Assembly: GCF_932276165.1 (NCBI RefSeq)
Contig: NC_064012.1
Coordinates: 10,857,501 to 10,921,500, forward strand
Direction: 5' to 3'
Origin: Plutella xylostella
Lineage: Eukaryota > Arthropoda > Insecta > Lepidoptera > Plutellidae
Length of the DNA: 64,000 nt
Part shown: positions 1-12,600 of the stretch, one piece after another
How the letters are laid out: each line of letters begins with the position of its first letter
Numbering within the stretch: the stretch's first letter is position 1
The notes under the pieces: generated by a model
Databases searched by the model: none
What the model saw: the letters and a program-made list of their open reading frames with translations, nothing else
Told to the model about the DNA's origin: nothing
Made by a program: the position numbers and the translations under genes

Positions 1-3000
1 AAACTGTAATAAAATATCGATGTGTGATACTATCACTTTTCTCCTATAGTAATTGCATAATGGGATAACCAACACGTGTTTCAGTGCAAAAAAACATTAT
101 GAAATACACAATGAAATAAAAGTTACAGTTGATTTGATTTAATGAAATTCATTCAAGACTGCCCCCCTCTCCCCTACTAATTTCTTCTCTTAACATAAAC
201 CTCCCCCAAAAGTGGCATTTTATAATTAGTAAATATTTGAAACATTTCTCGTTTTGATTTTTTCTGCTAAAGTATCGTGATACTTTTGTCCGTTTTCTAT
301 ACTATAATAGTGTGGCCACTTTCTTAGATTGCCACGCCCTCAATTATTCTCTACTCTTTTATGTTCAGCTATAATCACAACTAGTGAGTTCTTATTCTGA
401 GTTTAGTACTCTTTGCTCTCTATGTAATTTTTGACAGTTGGTACACTGCGTTTTCACGCCATCTATCGGCTTACCCAAAAGCTCAACTGACAGCTGTCAA
501 AGAAAACGGCTCATAGCCGTATTTTTCAATGATGAAATGTAAAAAAAGAAAAAATACAGGACCACGTTAATTTTCAAATAAGAGTGAAACTCTCTTAACA
601 CTACCTGCAATATTGTAAAGAAACTTATCGCTTATTTTGCTAATAGTAGCTTGCATCAAGAAGGGAGTATGTAGAGTGTTGCAGTAAGAATAGATATAAA
701 CTAACGTATATATTTGATTTCAAAAATTCTTAATATTATAAAAAAAACTGCTGGTTATATAAGTATGGTAAAACAAATATTCAATGTTTATAAAACACAG
801 TAAAAATATAACAAAAAGTATGTTATTTGTATGAATAAGGTTTCGTTGAGCGATACTCTGTCAAAACTTTATTTTCAATTCAAACTACCACTGAAATATG
901 ATTTCTGATTTGTATTCCGACACTGCTTGGTTGTTCGAACTTCGAACTAATAGAACAACGCGGTGCGAGTATCCGTACTTCATTCATTTGTTTATTGAAC
1001 TGACAGACTATCTACCCGAGCGTAGCATCAAGTAACAGCATGACTTCCTACACGACCGGTCTAGAGATCGGTCGCAAACTAAAACTGAATTCGGATTTTC
1101 GTAGCGTCGACAGATCCATAACTTCTGACTTTCCATGCATTTCCTAGCACTGAACATGCATTTTGATTAAACAGAGAGGAAATTGTCGTATCATAGACTT
1201 AAAATTAATATTTACACAACCTTTCAATTAATAATTGCGATTAATTCCTGCGGAGCTATCAATGACGTTTTCAAAAACCTGCTATCAATAAGGTTTTCAA
1301 AAACGCGATGATCACACTATATATTTTTTTAATAATGAAAATTTTGATTATCATTTTCTTAGTTTATTCAACAAACAAATAAACAGAGCTTCCACCTAAA
1401 TTTATAAATTCAACAACTCTAAAGTTATCCAAAGGTAAAGGTCACGTTTCTCTCTGGCATTATTAGCATACGGCCCTAACCTCTGAATAAATTGAAACAG
1501 TTTGGTGCATCATTCCCCAGGCTAGTCTCATAGTCTAAAATAGCCAGACTGCATGCCCAAAGATATATTATGTAAAATAACCCTCCCAGTTTCCGAGTTC
1601 CGAGATGCGATTCAACGGTAATTTTCGATTAAAGATCTGGAGGGTAAAGACTCGTAGTATGATCGATATAATTATTACCTATTGTATTGTATTCGTCGTT
1701 GGTTTATAGGAATGCAGTGAAAGAAAGAAATGTTTTTTTTACCAAAATCAATTAATCCTTATAATGTTACGTTTAAAACTATATTTTTAACACAATGAAA
1801 AATACAACATAATGACATTTATATTTATTTCATATACTTACTGATCGATGATTAACTTAACATTTTCTGATGGTAGGAGTATAAGAATACAGCCACCTAA
1901 TATATTATTCATTTCCCGCGGCAGACGTCTAAAAATGAACTCTAAATGTAACTGCTATGAATTTATTATGATCCGCAGCGGTGGTGATAATTTATCAAAA
2001 TGAACAGTCCTTTTAGAATTGAGGTACCTACCTAGGTATAATTTACAAAATGTAAAAGGTTTTTGTTTAATAGATACAGTATTTTTAGAGGGAGGTTTGA
2101 GATATTTACACTTTTTTATACTGGAATTCCCACGGGATACCTTTTATGGCGAAGCGAAGCTCGCGGGAAAAGCTAATAAATACGTTAATGACCGAACTTA
2201 GATTCATTTTAACTAGATTCCTACAAAATATAATGTATTATTTTGCTTCCAAAATTTATGGTCACAAAAGCTTATTTTTTGTGATTTTGTACCTCGGAAT
2301 TAAGAAGCGTTACCTTAGTAGATACCAACTACTTGTCGTACCGAATACAGCTCTCTAGTTCAATTTAAACACTTACAACCCAGGAAATAAGAACATTATC
2401 TTAACGGGAACTTATATTTAGAGGATTGTGCGAGTTTAATTTTAGACTTGCAAAAATTATAACCGTCAAAGTATGAGATATATATTATGTATGCGCGCTC
2501 CCTCTTTTGACTACCTCCTTAGCGGACTCTCAGAGGTAATAATTATGTTCATATCCTTCCAACACGCGTACAAGAAAGTTTGTAGTAACACTGCAGTTTA
2601 CAAAGTGCACTGTGCCTCTCGGGTGGACGCCAAAGGCAGGCGAATGTCACAATTTCACGGATAACAATCGCTCAAACTGCGTGGGGAGCAAATGAAGACA
2701 TAAATAAAAGTAACAACCGTTTGTCGGGCGCACTGCCATATGTTTTCAGCCATTAACTGACCATCTGTTTACTATAAAAAGTTAGTAAAGTTCACCTCGT
2801 GGCTGTAATACAGTGGGCCGTGTTATTGTGTTACAACTTTACTGAGCAATTAACACAGTTTTTAAACAACTGTATGGGGTGGCAATACTGTGTAGTGTGT
2901 ACCTTACCGGCAAAAGTACTATACGTATGTTCTGCGTGTTGTAGCTTAGTAAGTATTGTTAAGTGTCGCATTGATGTGCGCGTTTTGAGCACGGTTCGGT

Positions 3001-3496
3001 TGTTTAAATTATACTGTTTAATACGAACTTTTTGATAGTGCAGTACCTTAGAAGAATGCGGAATCGAGTGTATTACCTAGTTCTTGTCGTCAAAGTTTTC
3101 TCCGATTGATGTCCGGTCTTAAAAAGCATAGCATATGATAATCTAAGGTGTGGGATTCCTACACCCATTGGTTTAGGTTTTTCCCTTGAAAGAGTAACTA
3201 AGTATCTAACTATCATACTCCGACTCACAATTTTTTCCTTTTAAATTTTACGTTATCACAAAATAGTTTGCGATAGTTATTATAAAGTTACTTAGATACG
3301 AGTATTTAAAAAAGGTTGTCATCAGAGTCTTACTTATTTGCCTTCCTTCAATAGTTAGACTAGTGTCTTGACCGAAATATTACCTATACATATTCGCCTT
3401 TTTCTCCAGTCCAGAATGAAATTGTGCCTATCTTTTATCAATAATATCAACTGAAAATGATCAAACAGATACTAAACCTAATCATTTATTTCTCAG
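1..3496. other. AT-rich intron of Sh, no gene seen
   Basis: Sequence left of the first T1 exon. Only short chance ORFs and low-complexity A/T runs are present. A retroelement fragment in minus orientation lies at 2121-2176. No first exon of Sh was recognised, which fits the very long 5' introns of this gene in other insects. Confidence 0.7.
2121..2176 (-). mobile_element. Fragment of a common lepidopteran retroelement 3' end
   Basis: Reverse complement resembles the first part of the better copy at 61524-61735 (cgcgggaa, gcttcgcttcgcc, cgtgggaattcc in the same order). Confidence 0.6.
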
Positions 3497-3600
3497 GTAA
3501 GCGGACTGAAGTTCGAGACACAACTCCGAACCCTTAATCAGTTCCCAGAAACGTTGCTTGGTGACCCAGCTCGCAGAATCCGTTACTTCGACCCCCTCAG
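3497..3600 (+). CDS. Sh: Sh exon: T1 tetramerisation domain, first part in window
   Basis: Opens after tctcag and closes before gtgagt. It reads [16 protein letters not shown] and ends ...IRYFDPL plus two bases of a split codon (phase 2). This is the start of the conserved Kv1 T1/BTB fold. Length is 104 nt; the preceding exon must end in phase 0. Confidence 0.95.
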
Positions 3601-6600
3601 GTGAGTCCATTATTATTATTACCATTATCATCATCACTAACAACAACATCATCCTAGAATCCTAGTTTGAGGACCAAGATTAACAAACTTGAGTATCTTT
3701 GTTGGTTTATCTAATAAACGATTTTTTTTTTATTTTTTGATGTAGGTGTAGGTTGGCTAGTAGAAAATGCTCTTAGCATTAAGCCTTTTGTACATGTATT
3801 TCTTATATTTGTGCAATAAAGAATTAAATAAATAAATAAATGTCACCAAGGACCGTCACAAAACCGTTCGCTCATCCTTTCTGAATTCTGATCTAGGCAT
3901 TCCACAAGCTTTTAATTCTCAACGGTATAATTATTTTTTTTTACATTACGTTATGATGAGGTCGAGAGGTCATAAGAACGTCTAATCTGTTAGATCAAAC
4001 TGAGAATTACACAAAAACACCTCGGTAAAATCGGAACATTTTAGGTAAGCTAAGAAATTATAGATGAGCCAATTTTCGATCCCCATCAATTGAGACAATA
4101 TCTCTCGATTCACTCAATTGAGACAATACTTCGAGCCACTTAAGATAAATCAATATTATGAGTAACTTAGTTAAAGGCAGTATTGAAAGCCACTCTGTTG
4201 AACCACTTTCTAGATTTTCAGCTTCGATTTGAAGACCATATAATTCCAATTTTTTAGGAATACATATAATTATTGGATTACTGAGGTATTCCAAGATATT
4301 AAATTGATGGCATCAATGCTATTACCTACTACAACTTGGCCTTGTCACCATGAACAAAAAGAAGAGAATTATTATCGACTGACAATAAAATTGATCGAGA
4401 CATTAATACATAATAGACGATTTTGTGTTTGTTTTAGTACCTTTATATTATTATGATCTCTAATATTCTAACCTGTACAGACTGCAAAAGACGTTTGATT
4501 TCGGGACTTTATATTTTTATGTCATTTCATAGATGGGCCGTGCATTACAAAAAAATATGCTCAGCTAAAAAATCATACTGTTGGACCTGGATATAAAAAA
4601 TACAGAATAGAGCCTTGCTGCAAAAGAATTACAATGAAAATTAAAGAGACACAATAACATTTCAGAATACTTTTATTAAATATCATTCTTTAGTTAGTAA
4701 ACATTTTTTACTTACAATATAGACCTTGCTCTAGCTACAAGCTCACTCAGTTCCTATTTCTGACAATCTCTATTTGTAGTCGAGGTCGAAACGCCCAAGC
4801 TATTTTAATCTCCCGTTAAGAATGACAACGCTACCGGCTGGAGCCACTGACCCACCTTACTAACCTTCGTGCAACAATATAAATAATTATTACAATATGT
4901 TGAGTTCTTCACAAAGTGTACAAGAAATGGATTTCGAAGAAAAAATCCTTGTAGATATTGGTGGACTCTGAAAGAATCTTCACTATTTCCGTTAATTTCA
5001 GAGCTCAAACTAAATAGTACATTTGTTGCAGGAATGAATATTTCTTTGACCGCAACCGGCCATCCTTTGATGCCATCCTGTACTACTATCAAAGTGGTGG
5101 GCGGTTGCGCAGGCCCGTTAACGTGCCCCTGGACGTATTCAGCGAGGAAATCAAGTTCTACGAACTCGGAGAACAGGCCACCAACAAGTTCCGGTAAGTT
5201 GGCTTTTGCTAAACTAATTTGGAACTGTGTAAACTAGTATGACCACATGGGGTTTTCGACAGCTATACCAACTGCACCTTCATCTTTCAGATTGATCAGC
5301 TAGGTCGGAACTATAGTTTCAAATTTTTTTGTTGTCTTGCAGCGAGGATGAGGGCTTCATCAAGGAGGAGGAGAAGCCCCTGCCCGCTAACGAGCGCCAG
5401 CGCAAAATCTGGCTCCTGTTCGAATACCCGGAGAGCTCCCAGGCCGCGCGCGTCGTTGCCATTATCTCCGTGTTCGTGATCTTGCTGTCCATCGTCATCT
5501 TCTGCTTGGAGACCCTGCCGGAGTTCAAACACTACAAAGTGTTCAACACCACCACCAACGGCACCAAGATCGAAGAAGACGAGGTCCCAGACATCACGGA
5601 CCCATTCTTCCTGATAGAAACCTTGTGCATCATATGGTTCACTTTCGAGTTGATAGTCAGATTCCTGGCGTGCCCGAACAAGTTCAACTTCTTCAGAGAT
5701 GTAATGAATATCATCGACATTATAGCCATCATCCCATACTTCATCACCCTGGCTACTGTCGTCGCTGAAGAAGAGGATACCCTGAACTTGCCGAGGGCGC
5801 CGGTGTCTCCGCAAGACAAGTCCACCAACCAGGCCATGAGCCTGGCCATCTTGCGGGTCATTCGACTCGTCCGTGTGTTCCGTATCTTCAAGCTGTCCCG
5901 CCACTCGAAGGGCCTGCAGATATTAGGAAGAACGTTGAAAGCATCCATGCGTGAACTTGGATTGCTTATATTCTTCCTATTCATCGGTAAGTTTCTTTTG
6001 CTATCTAAATTAGTTCATGCTCTAAAATATTTTTATTTTAGTACATTTAAATATGTCCCTCTAATTTCCTTAGTGTAATCTTTAGACTGTACTCGTAAAT
6101 ATCCTTATTGATCTTAATTAACTGTTTTAAGAGTGAAGATTTCCTAATTACAATCAAAGTTCTCCCATAAATCAAGATTTTTTAACTGTCATGTTTTTGA
6201 AACACAAGCCTAGGCTAACAGAGATGATAAGAGTAGCGTTCGTCGAGTGTCCGCGCGAGGCGGCGCCCCCGGCGGCGGCGGAGGGCGCGGCTGGCGGCGC
6301 ACAGCGCGGCGCGGGCACCCTACCATCCAACAAGCGTGCACAATATACTCTGTGTTCGCAGGCGTTGTGGTCTTCAGCAGCGCCGTGTTTTTCGCAGATA
6401 AAGACTGCGAAGGCACTAACTATAGTTCTATCCCAGACGCGTTCTGGTGGGCCGTAATAACCATGACCACAGTCGGCTACGGTGACATGAGGTAACCCGC
6501 GCCGCGCCCGCACCTTCGGTCGGCTCGCATCTCCTTCGCCTGTAGCACTGTATTCTCCGTTGTGTGCTTGTTCTTAAAGGTGTGGTCCTGTTCTCGTCTG

Positions 6601-9600
6601 CGGTGTACTTCGCGGAAGCCGGAAGTGAAAACTCCTTCTTCAAATCAATCCCCGACGCATTTTGGTGGGCGGTCGTGACAATGACGACCGTAGGCTACGG
6701 CGATATGACGTATGATATAGACACTTCCACCTCGATTTCCATTCTCACACTCTCGCCATTTCGTTTTGTCACAAAATTACATTGGTATTTTATTAACACT
6801 CTTTTTTAATATTCTTTCGCCATATTATATCAATCCTTGCTTTGGTTTATTTTTCTAAGAAACGCATCAGTAGAGTTAAAAGTCATCCTTCTAAGTTATT
6901 TTCAAGTCGTGCACGTTATTTCTTCAATCATCAAATACTTTTTTTGGTTTAACTACTTACTTTTGTACTTTTTCCTTCGTTTTGTAAAATCGTACAACAA
7001 AGACTATACATACGGGATTCTAGAGTTCAGTTTGTAAAGTTTTCCGTGAATCATAATCAGTATCGAATTAGTAAAGTTATTGACATTGAGCGAGAGTGTC
7101 GTCGATGTTGCCATCGCCCCTCCCAAAGTGTACAAACCGCGACAGAACAGCTTTTGATGTTTGCACTTCAACTCTGTCTTATATTTAATTGAACGATATT
7201 TTTAAATGAATTGCTTTTAAACATTCAGATGGAGTTGAAGTGACTTGCTACGTTGATGTAACCCTAATGCTCGTCCAAGGCTTCAGTCTTGACCGTTCCC
7301 TCTCGATGTTGTTCACGTTCAATGTTAGCTGTCCAGCGCGTGCTCCGGACTTCCTGTCTATTCTCAACAGCACTATCTTCTACTTTAACTTCTAGATTTG
7401 CTTGTTTATGTTATGTCACTTTGTTACCTTCATTACGTTATTGATGTTTTAGTACTTATCATTATTTTTATCACTTACATGCAGTTTGTTTTAACTCAAT
7501 ATTAACCCGGGATTAAGTTCATGTTAATGTACAAAGTATTGACTTAAACCAGGGCATATGAAATGCTCTACTTAAATCGTAAAGCTATATATACGAGTAT
7601 TTACGCTAAACTCACGAATTTCATTTCAAGTATATCTAACGTATATCTATAAAATATTATGATGATATAATATTACATAGTTTTGGTCCATAATTCATTT
7701 AGATTTTTTCTTTCATCGAAGCTTTACACTCATTTTGCTTTGCTCCCATCTGATTTTGAGTGATGTTTATTACTCTTCCATCATCACTCTTGAGTATTTA
7801 ATAATTGTTGCATGAAGGAACGATCGTTTTTTAATGTTTAGATGTTAGGCTAGTTTTTTTACCATCCGTTAATTTATCTACTTATATTTTTCGTTTAATG
7901 AGTGGGCATGTATTTGTAACCCTTTATGTATATTATTTTATTATTAGTTATAGCTATCTAAGGTCCTGTGTAACTCAGCTCTAAACGAGCTTATCAGATC
8001 AACTCAATGGCTTGAGCTAATCTGAGTTACGGTTCAAGTGTAAACTAAGCAACTCCCAACTCAAACTTTTCTATTTGTTTCGTGATGCATATATACCAGT
8101 AATTGACCTGGTGATATTCGGAAGACAGTTTGAACTGGAAGCTGTCTTATGAAAGTTTGAAAAGCTACGTAACACCATGCCACATTAGCATTTAACAATT
8201 TTAAAGCAGCTGCACGAAAGCTCATCTGACATAACTTGTATGGATCTGACAAGTGATGACAGATCGGCAGCGCTGCTTAGAGATTGTCGATTTTAATGTG
8301 TCGATAGTGCGCTCAATATTTTTTATGAGTTACGCAGGGCTAAAGAAAAGTATTGAAGACTGAAATGCTACATTCCTTATTACCTATTTGATATTGATGT
8401 AGCATCTCACTTCATCAACAAATTTATCACGATAAAACTCCACAACCACAACGATTCAAGTCGCTAAATCTGTTTTACCTTCGGAACAATTAAGAAGTGG
8501 TCTGTTAACAGTAAGTGTTTACTGACCATTTCGCGAAATGACCGGGGTCGGATGTAGCAATTTTCATCGCAAATGGTTGTGAACGAGGGTTACAAAATAT
8601 ACCCATAATTTAGTTATTAAACTCAGCACAGCGATACGAGTAATGGTGTGGTAGAACATGCGTTTTGCCCATCCGCTGGCGAGGTATGAAAGGTGAAAAG
8701 AATGAAATTGTATTGCTCGCGCTATTAACCTTGCTGGGCTCAGCGCAGATACAATCATTTCTACAGCCGTTTTTGTTTTCCATATACTTAAGTTCTATTT
8801 TCGTTCACGTTCCGTTCTTAATTAACCTGGTTCTTGTAGTTGTCGTCTTTGCCTTGGATAAACTAGGTATGTATCGTTACAGCATGTTGATGATTATCGA
8901 TAAGTTTATTCACTGTGCAAATGTCCCAAAACGCAATCATTGTTTTTGCAGTCACTAACAAGAGTTCAAAGCTTAAGTTCAGTTCAAGCAGAATTACCAA
9001 ATCAACCTTTTCGCGATTTATATTGTGTATTGTTTACCCAGGCCTGTGGGAGTGTGGGGCAAGATCGTTGGGTCGCTGTGTGCGATTGCTGGTGTGCTCA
9101 CCATTGCGCTGCCTGTGCCCGTCATCGTGTCCAACTTCAACTACTTCTACCATCGCGAGACCGACCAGGAGGAGATGCAGAGCCAGAACTTCAACCACGT
9201 CACCAGCTGCCCCTACCTGCCGGGCACCATGGGAGAACCCTACCTCAGTAAGTCCGCCGATGCGAACTTCATGGTCATTGAATATGACCTCCTTATATTC
9301 ACCACCTCTTTTTACAATCTCAGTATTATTTTTTAAATCTGCACCGGCATGTTATAATTTATTTTATCACAACTCTGTTTTCAAAGCAAATTATCATTTA
9401 AGTTTCGGTTTGCTTTTAAATTTTGTTATGTTGTTTTTCCCGATTGCAGGTGGGAAGGAGGATGAAAAGGACGACGTTTACAGTGTCCACTGAGTTGTGG
9501 AAGTGTCTGTGTTTATAAAAAACTGAGTCGATCGATAGAGACGATCTTTGTGATATTAATGACTAAGGGACACCAGTGGAATGTGTTAATTTGTAAATAC

Positions 9601-12600
9601 TAGGATACTAAGAGATGTTAAATAATTTAATAAATCGTTACTTATTTTCCTCTTTCTCTGTTATTATTGTTGCGTTGTTTTTGGCATGCGTTAGCAGAAA
9701 GCTTTGCGTCACGTTCCGTGATGTTTTGACTTTGAATGACAAAATATATTTTTATAATTAGTTTAAATGTATGCAATTTTGTGTATGTACTTATAGTTAG
9801 CAACTAAGCTTTATATTTTGTTTCGTTTATAGCTTTAAGAAAAAGGTTTTCTACGGCACGAATCACAGGTTCATTTGTTTTTGATTCAAGATCAATGGAT
9901 TTTATTTTGCATTATGTTTCTTCAAATACGTAAGTGTACTTTAATTTACTTATTTCTCCATTCCTTTACGTTTTGGTAGTTTTGTATTGCACTTTCGATG
10001 TTTAAACAGCGCTTTAAAGTAAAGAGGAAAAGTAATGTAGTTTTTAACCAAGTTTAAAATCATATTGTTTCATCCGTAATTCTGAGCCGCTGAGCCGCGA
10101 GATTTGGTCCGCCTCCACACGTTATGGCCGATTGCCAAACTGTGTGCGTAAGGCAATAATAAGTCCTCACATTCCGAAAACTGACACTGTTTCATAACGC
10201 TATAAAATACTGTAAACTTCACTTCATAAAGATGTCTCCAGTTAATCTGAGAGAACACGCACTAACTGTATTCTACATTTTGGTCTATCTGACTCATGTA
10301 TTTCCACTCATGCTCAGAGCTTGCTTTCAAAATGATCTAATCTAACTTCCAAGTTCCCATAACTTACGATTGGGCTAGTTTCACCAATAGACTACGCAGG
10401 CTCCACTACCAGGAAACACCAGAGGGGCAATCACGAACAATTTAACACTTGGCAATTTGAATTCGATTCTACCTATTCGACAGTGGTAAAACGAATGAGT
10501 TATTCAGTCTCGCCAGTAAATACTCATAGAGCATGTAACGCCTTTTCATACAATAGGTCGAATTGAATTAGAATATTAAAGTTGTACAACCACCTACCGA
10601 CACATTAGCAATTAACAATCCATAAGCAGCGTCGCCTGTCATACATCTGTCAGGCCCATCAGACCACAAGTCACGTCAGATTTGCAAGCGAGCGACGCTG
10701 CTCAAGGATTGATTGCTAATGGTCGTTGGTGGTACCGCCGCAGCAAAAGCAGATCTTGACGAACCCGCCCACAGTTACAGGTCCGATCGCGAAGAAGAAG
10801 TCGTCGATCAGCGACTCGTCTTCAGACATCATGGAGCTGGATGAGACGGCGGTGATGGCGGACCCTCACGCTGACGCCAGCATGCGTCGGCTACCTGAGG
10901 AGGAGAGGCTCCTCAGCCGGGCCCAGCATGACCCGGACAAGGACGAATATAACGCCCTGGACCTACAGGAGCCACGGCTCAACCATGTAAGTTGGACCTG
11001 TTGTGTTTGTAAGGACTTTAGCTGCCAGTTTCAATAACTCTACCTACCGATGACTGGTGGTTTCTTTCATACTATTTTGACACATTTAAAAGTTACAAAC
11101 GGTCAAAATCGTATAAAAGTAATTGCCAGTCATCGGTAGATAGAGTTATTAAAACTGGGAATAAGACACGAGATTATGACGTCAATGTTTTGCCATGGAG
11201 ATAAAGAAAAACGTGTCCTGGGACTCCTGGGTAATCTTGTTGAAGTTCGATTGTAATCTAATACCGAAATACTTTAGAGCAAAAAAAGTATTGTGTCAAA
11301 TACAAATTTAATGATCCCGCGATTTTAAAATGTACCTATACTTACAGTCTATTTATATGGCAATACGTTGACGTTACGTAGAGAATCTGGTTAACTATAA
11401 ATTTAATAGAATTCACAGTAACCAGCAATTAAGGCTTGTTTAATTATATGAAAGTTCTTACGCTTTGTTAAGTGCTGATGCGGAAGGTTTGAAGGAGTAG
11501 ATAATGATATGGTGGTTTCGGGGTATATTTCCGTGCAAGTGTATTATTATATTAGACACTTACTGTGAAAGTGAAATTCGGAAACTCCTTTGAACTTTTG
11601 TCTGCAGTGTAAACAATTACGTAATGTAAAATTAATATAATTCTGATATTGCTATATTCATTCACCGGTGCAGCATTCAATCAAGACAGATTTTTTAATC
11701 AAAAATAGTTTATTCTGCTGAATGGTATCTTAAAATTTTAATTTGCTAGCACTTTATTTTTAAATTAAAAGTACTTTTGACATTCCAGAAGATGACTATT
11801 TTGGTGTTTAAAGTTACGGAAAATGTTCCAGCAATGCAATTTATTGTGTGTGCCGTAACTTGGCCAACAATGGCCTATATTTTTGATAAGAGTGAATATT
11901 TGCCATAGAATACTCGTAAATGAAATGTCACCTACTATAAAATGGCACGAATACAAAGCCATTTGTTCTTGTATCGACTAGCGCAATTCTGCTAGAGAGA
12001 CGTTAATTGGGTAACCGCAGAGGCGAGACGGCGCGTCGGGGAACTCCGACCATTCCGACATGTCGCAGTTGCCGCATTCTATGCGGACTCCCCGCGCCAC
12101 GGGCCGTCGGGTTACTGATTAGTAGATAGTGTAGAAGTAGCATTTTTGTAGTTTGCTTTAGTGTTAGGCGCCTTTAACTAACATTTTGGTATTCATTGAG
12201 TAGATGCCATCCATCTCGCCGAAGCGCCACTGCGGTGCACGGGCGCGGGCGATCACTGCGTCACTCACTCTATCATTTGCTTAGTCAAAGATGCACTGAC
12301 TAATTATTTCGAAAAATTATCAGTTCAACACCAACCCCTTATTCACATGCCAGTTTTTGTTACAGTGTAACAATAGAAGATACGCGTCTAAAACGTTCCC
12401 TTTGCTGTCGCGCATTCGGGTAAAGAGCCGTTCCACAAACAATTTGTAAATCTAGAAGAGCAGTCAGTGCATCTCTGATTTAGGCTTCAGCTTGTGGCTT
12501 GGCAAGTGCGCTTTGTGGCGGTGGGTGCAGCTGATGCGTGCTTCAGACGCAGCGGCGGGCGCTGGCGGCGCAGCTGCAGCGGGCGGGCGGGCGGCGCGAG

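Noticed and set aside
5311..5984. Long minus-strand ORFs opposite the S1-S5 exon
   Set aside because: Shadow of the Sh coding frame; stops are avoided only because of codon bias.
8665..8958. 97-codon plus ORF in Sh intron
   Set aside because: Hydrophobic reading of T-rich intron; lies between constitutive exons with no conserved match.
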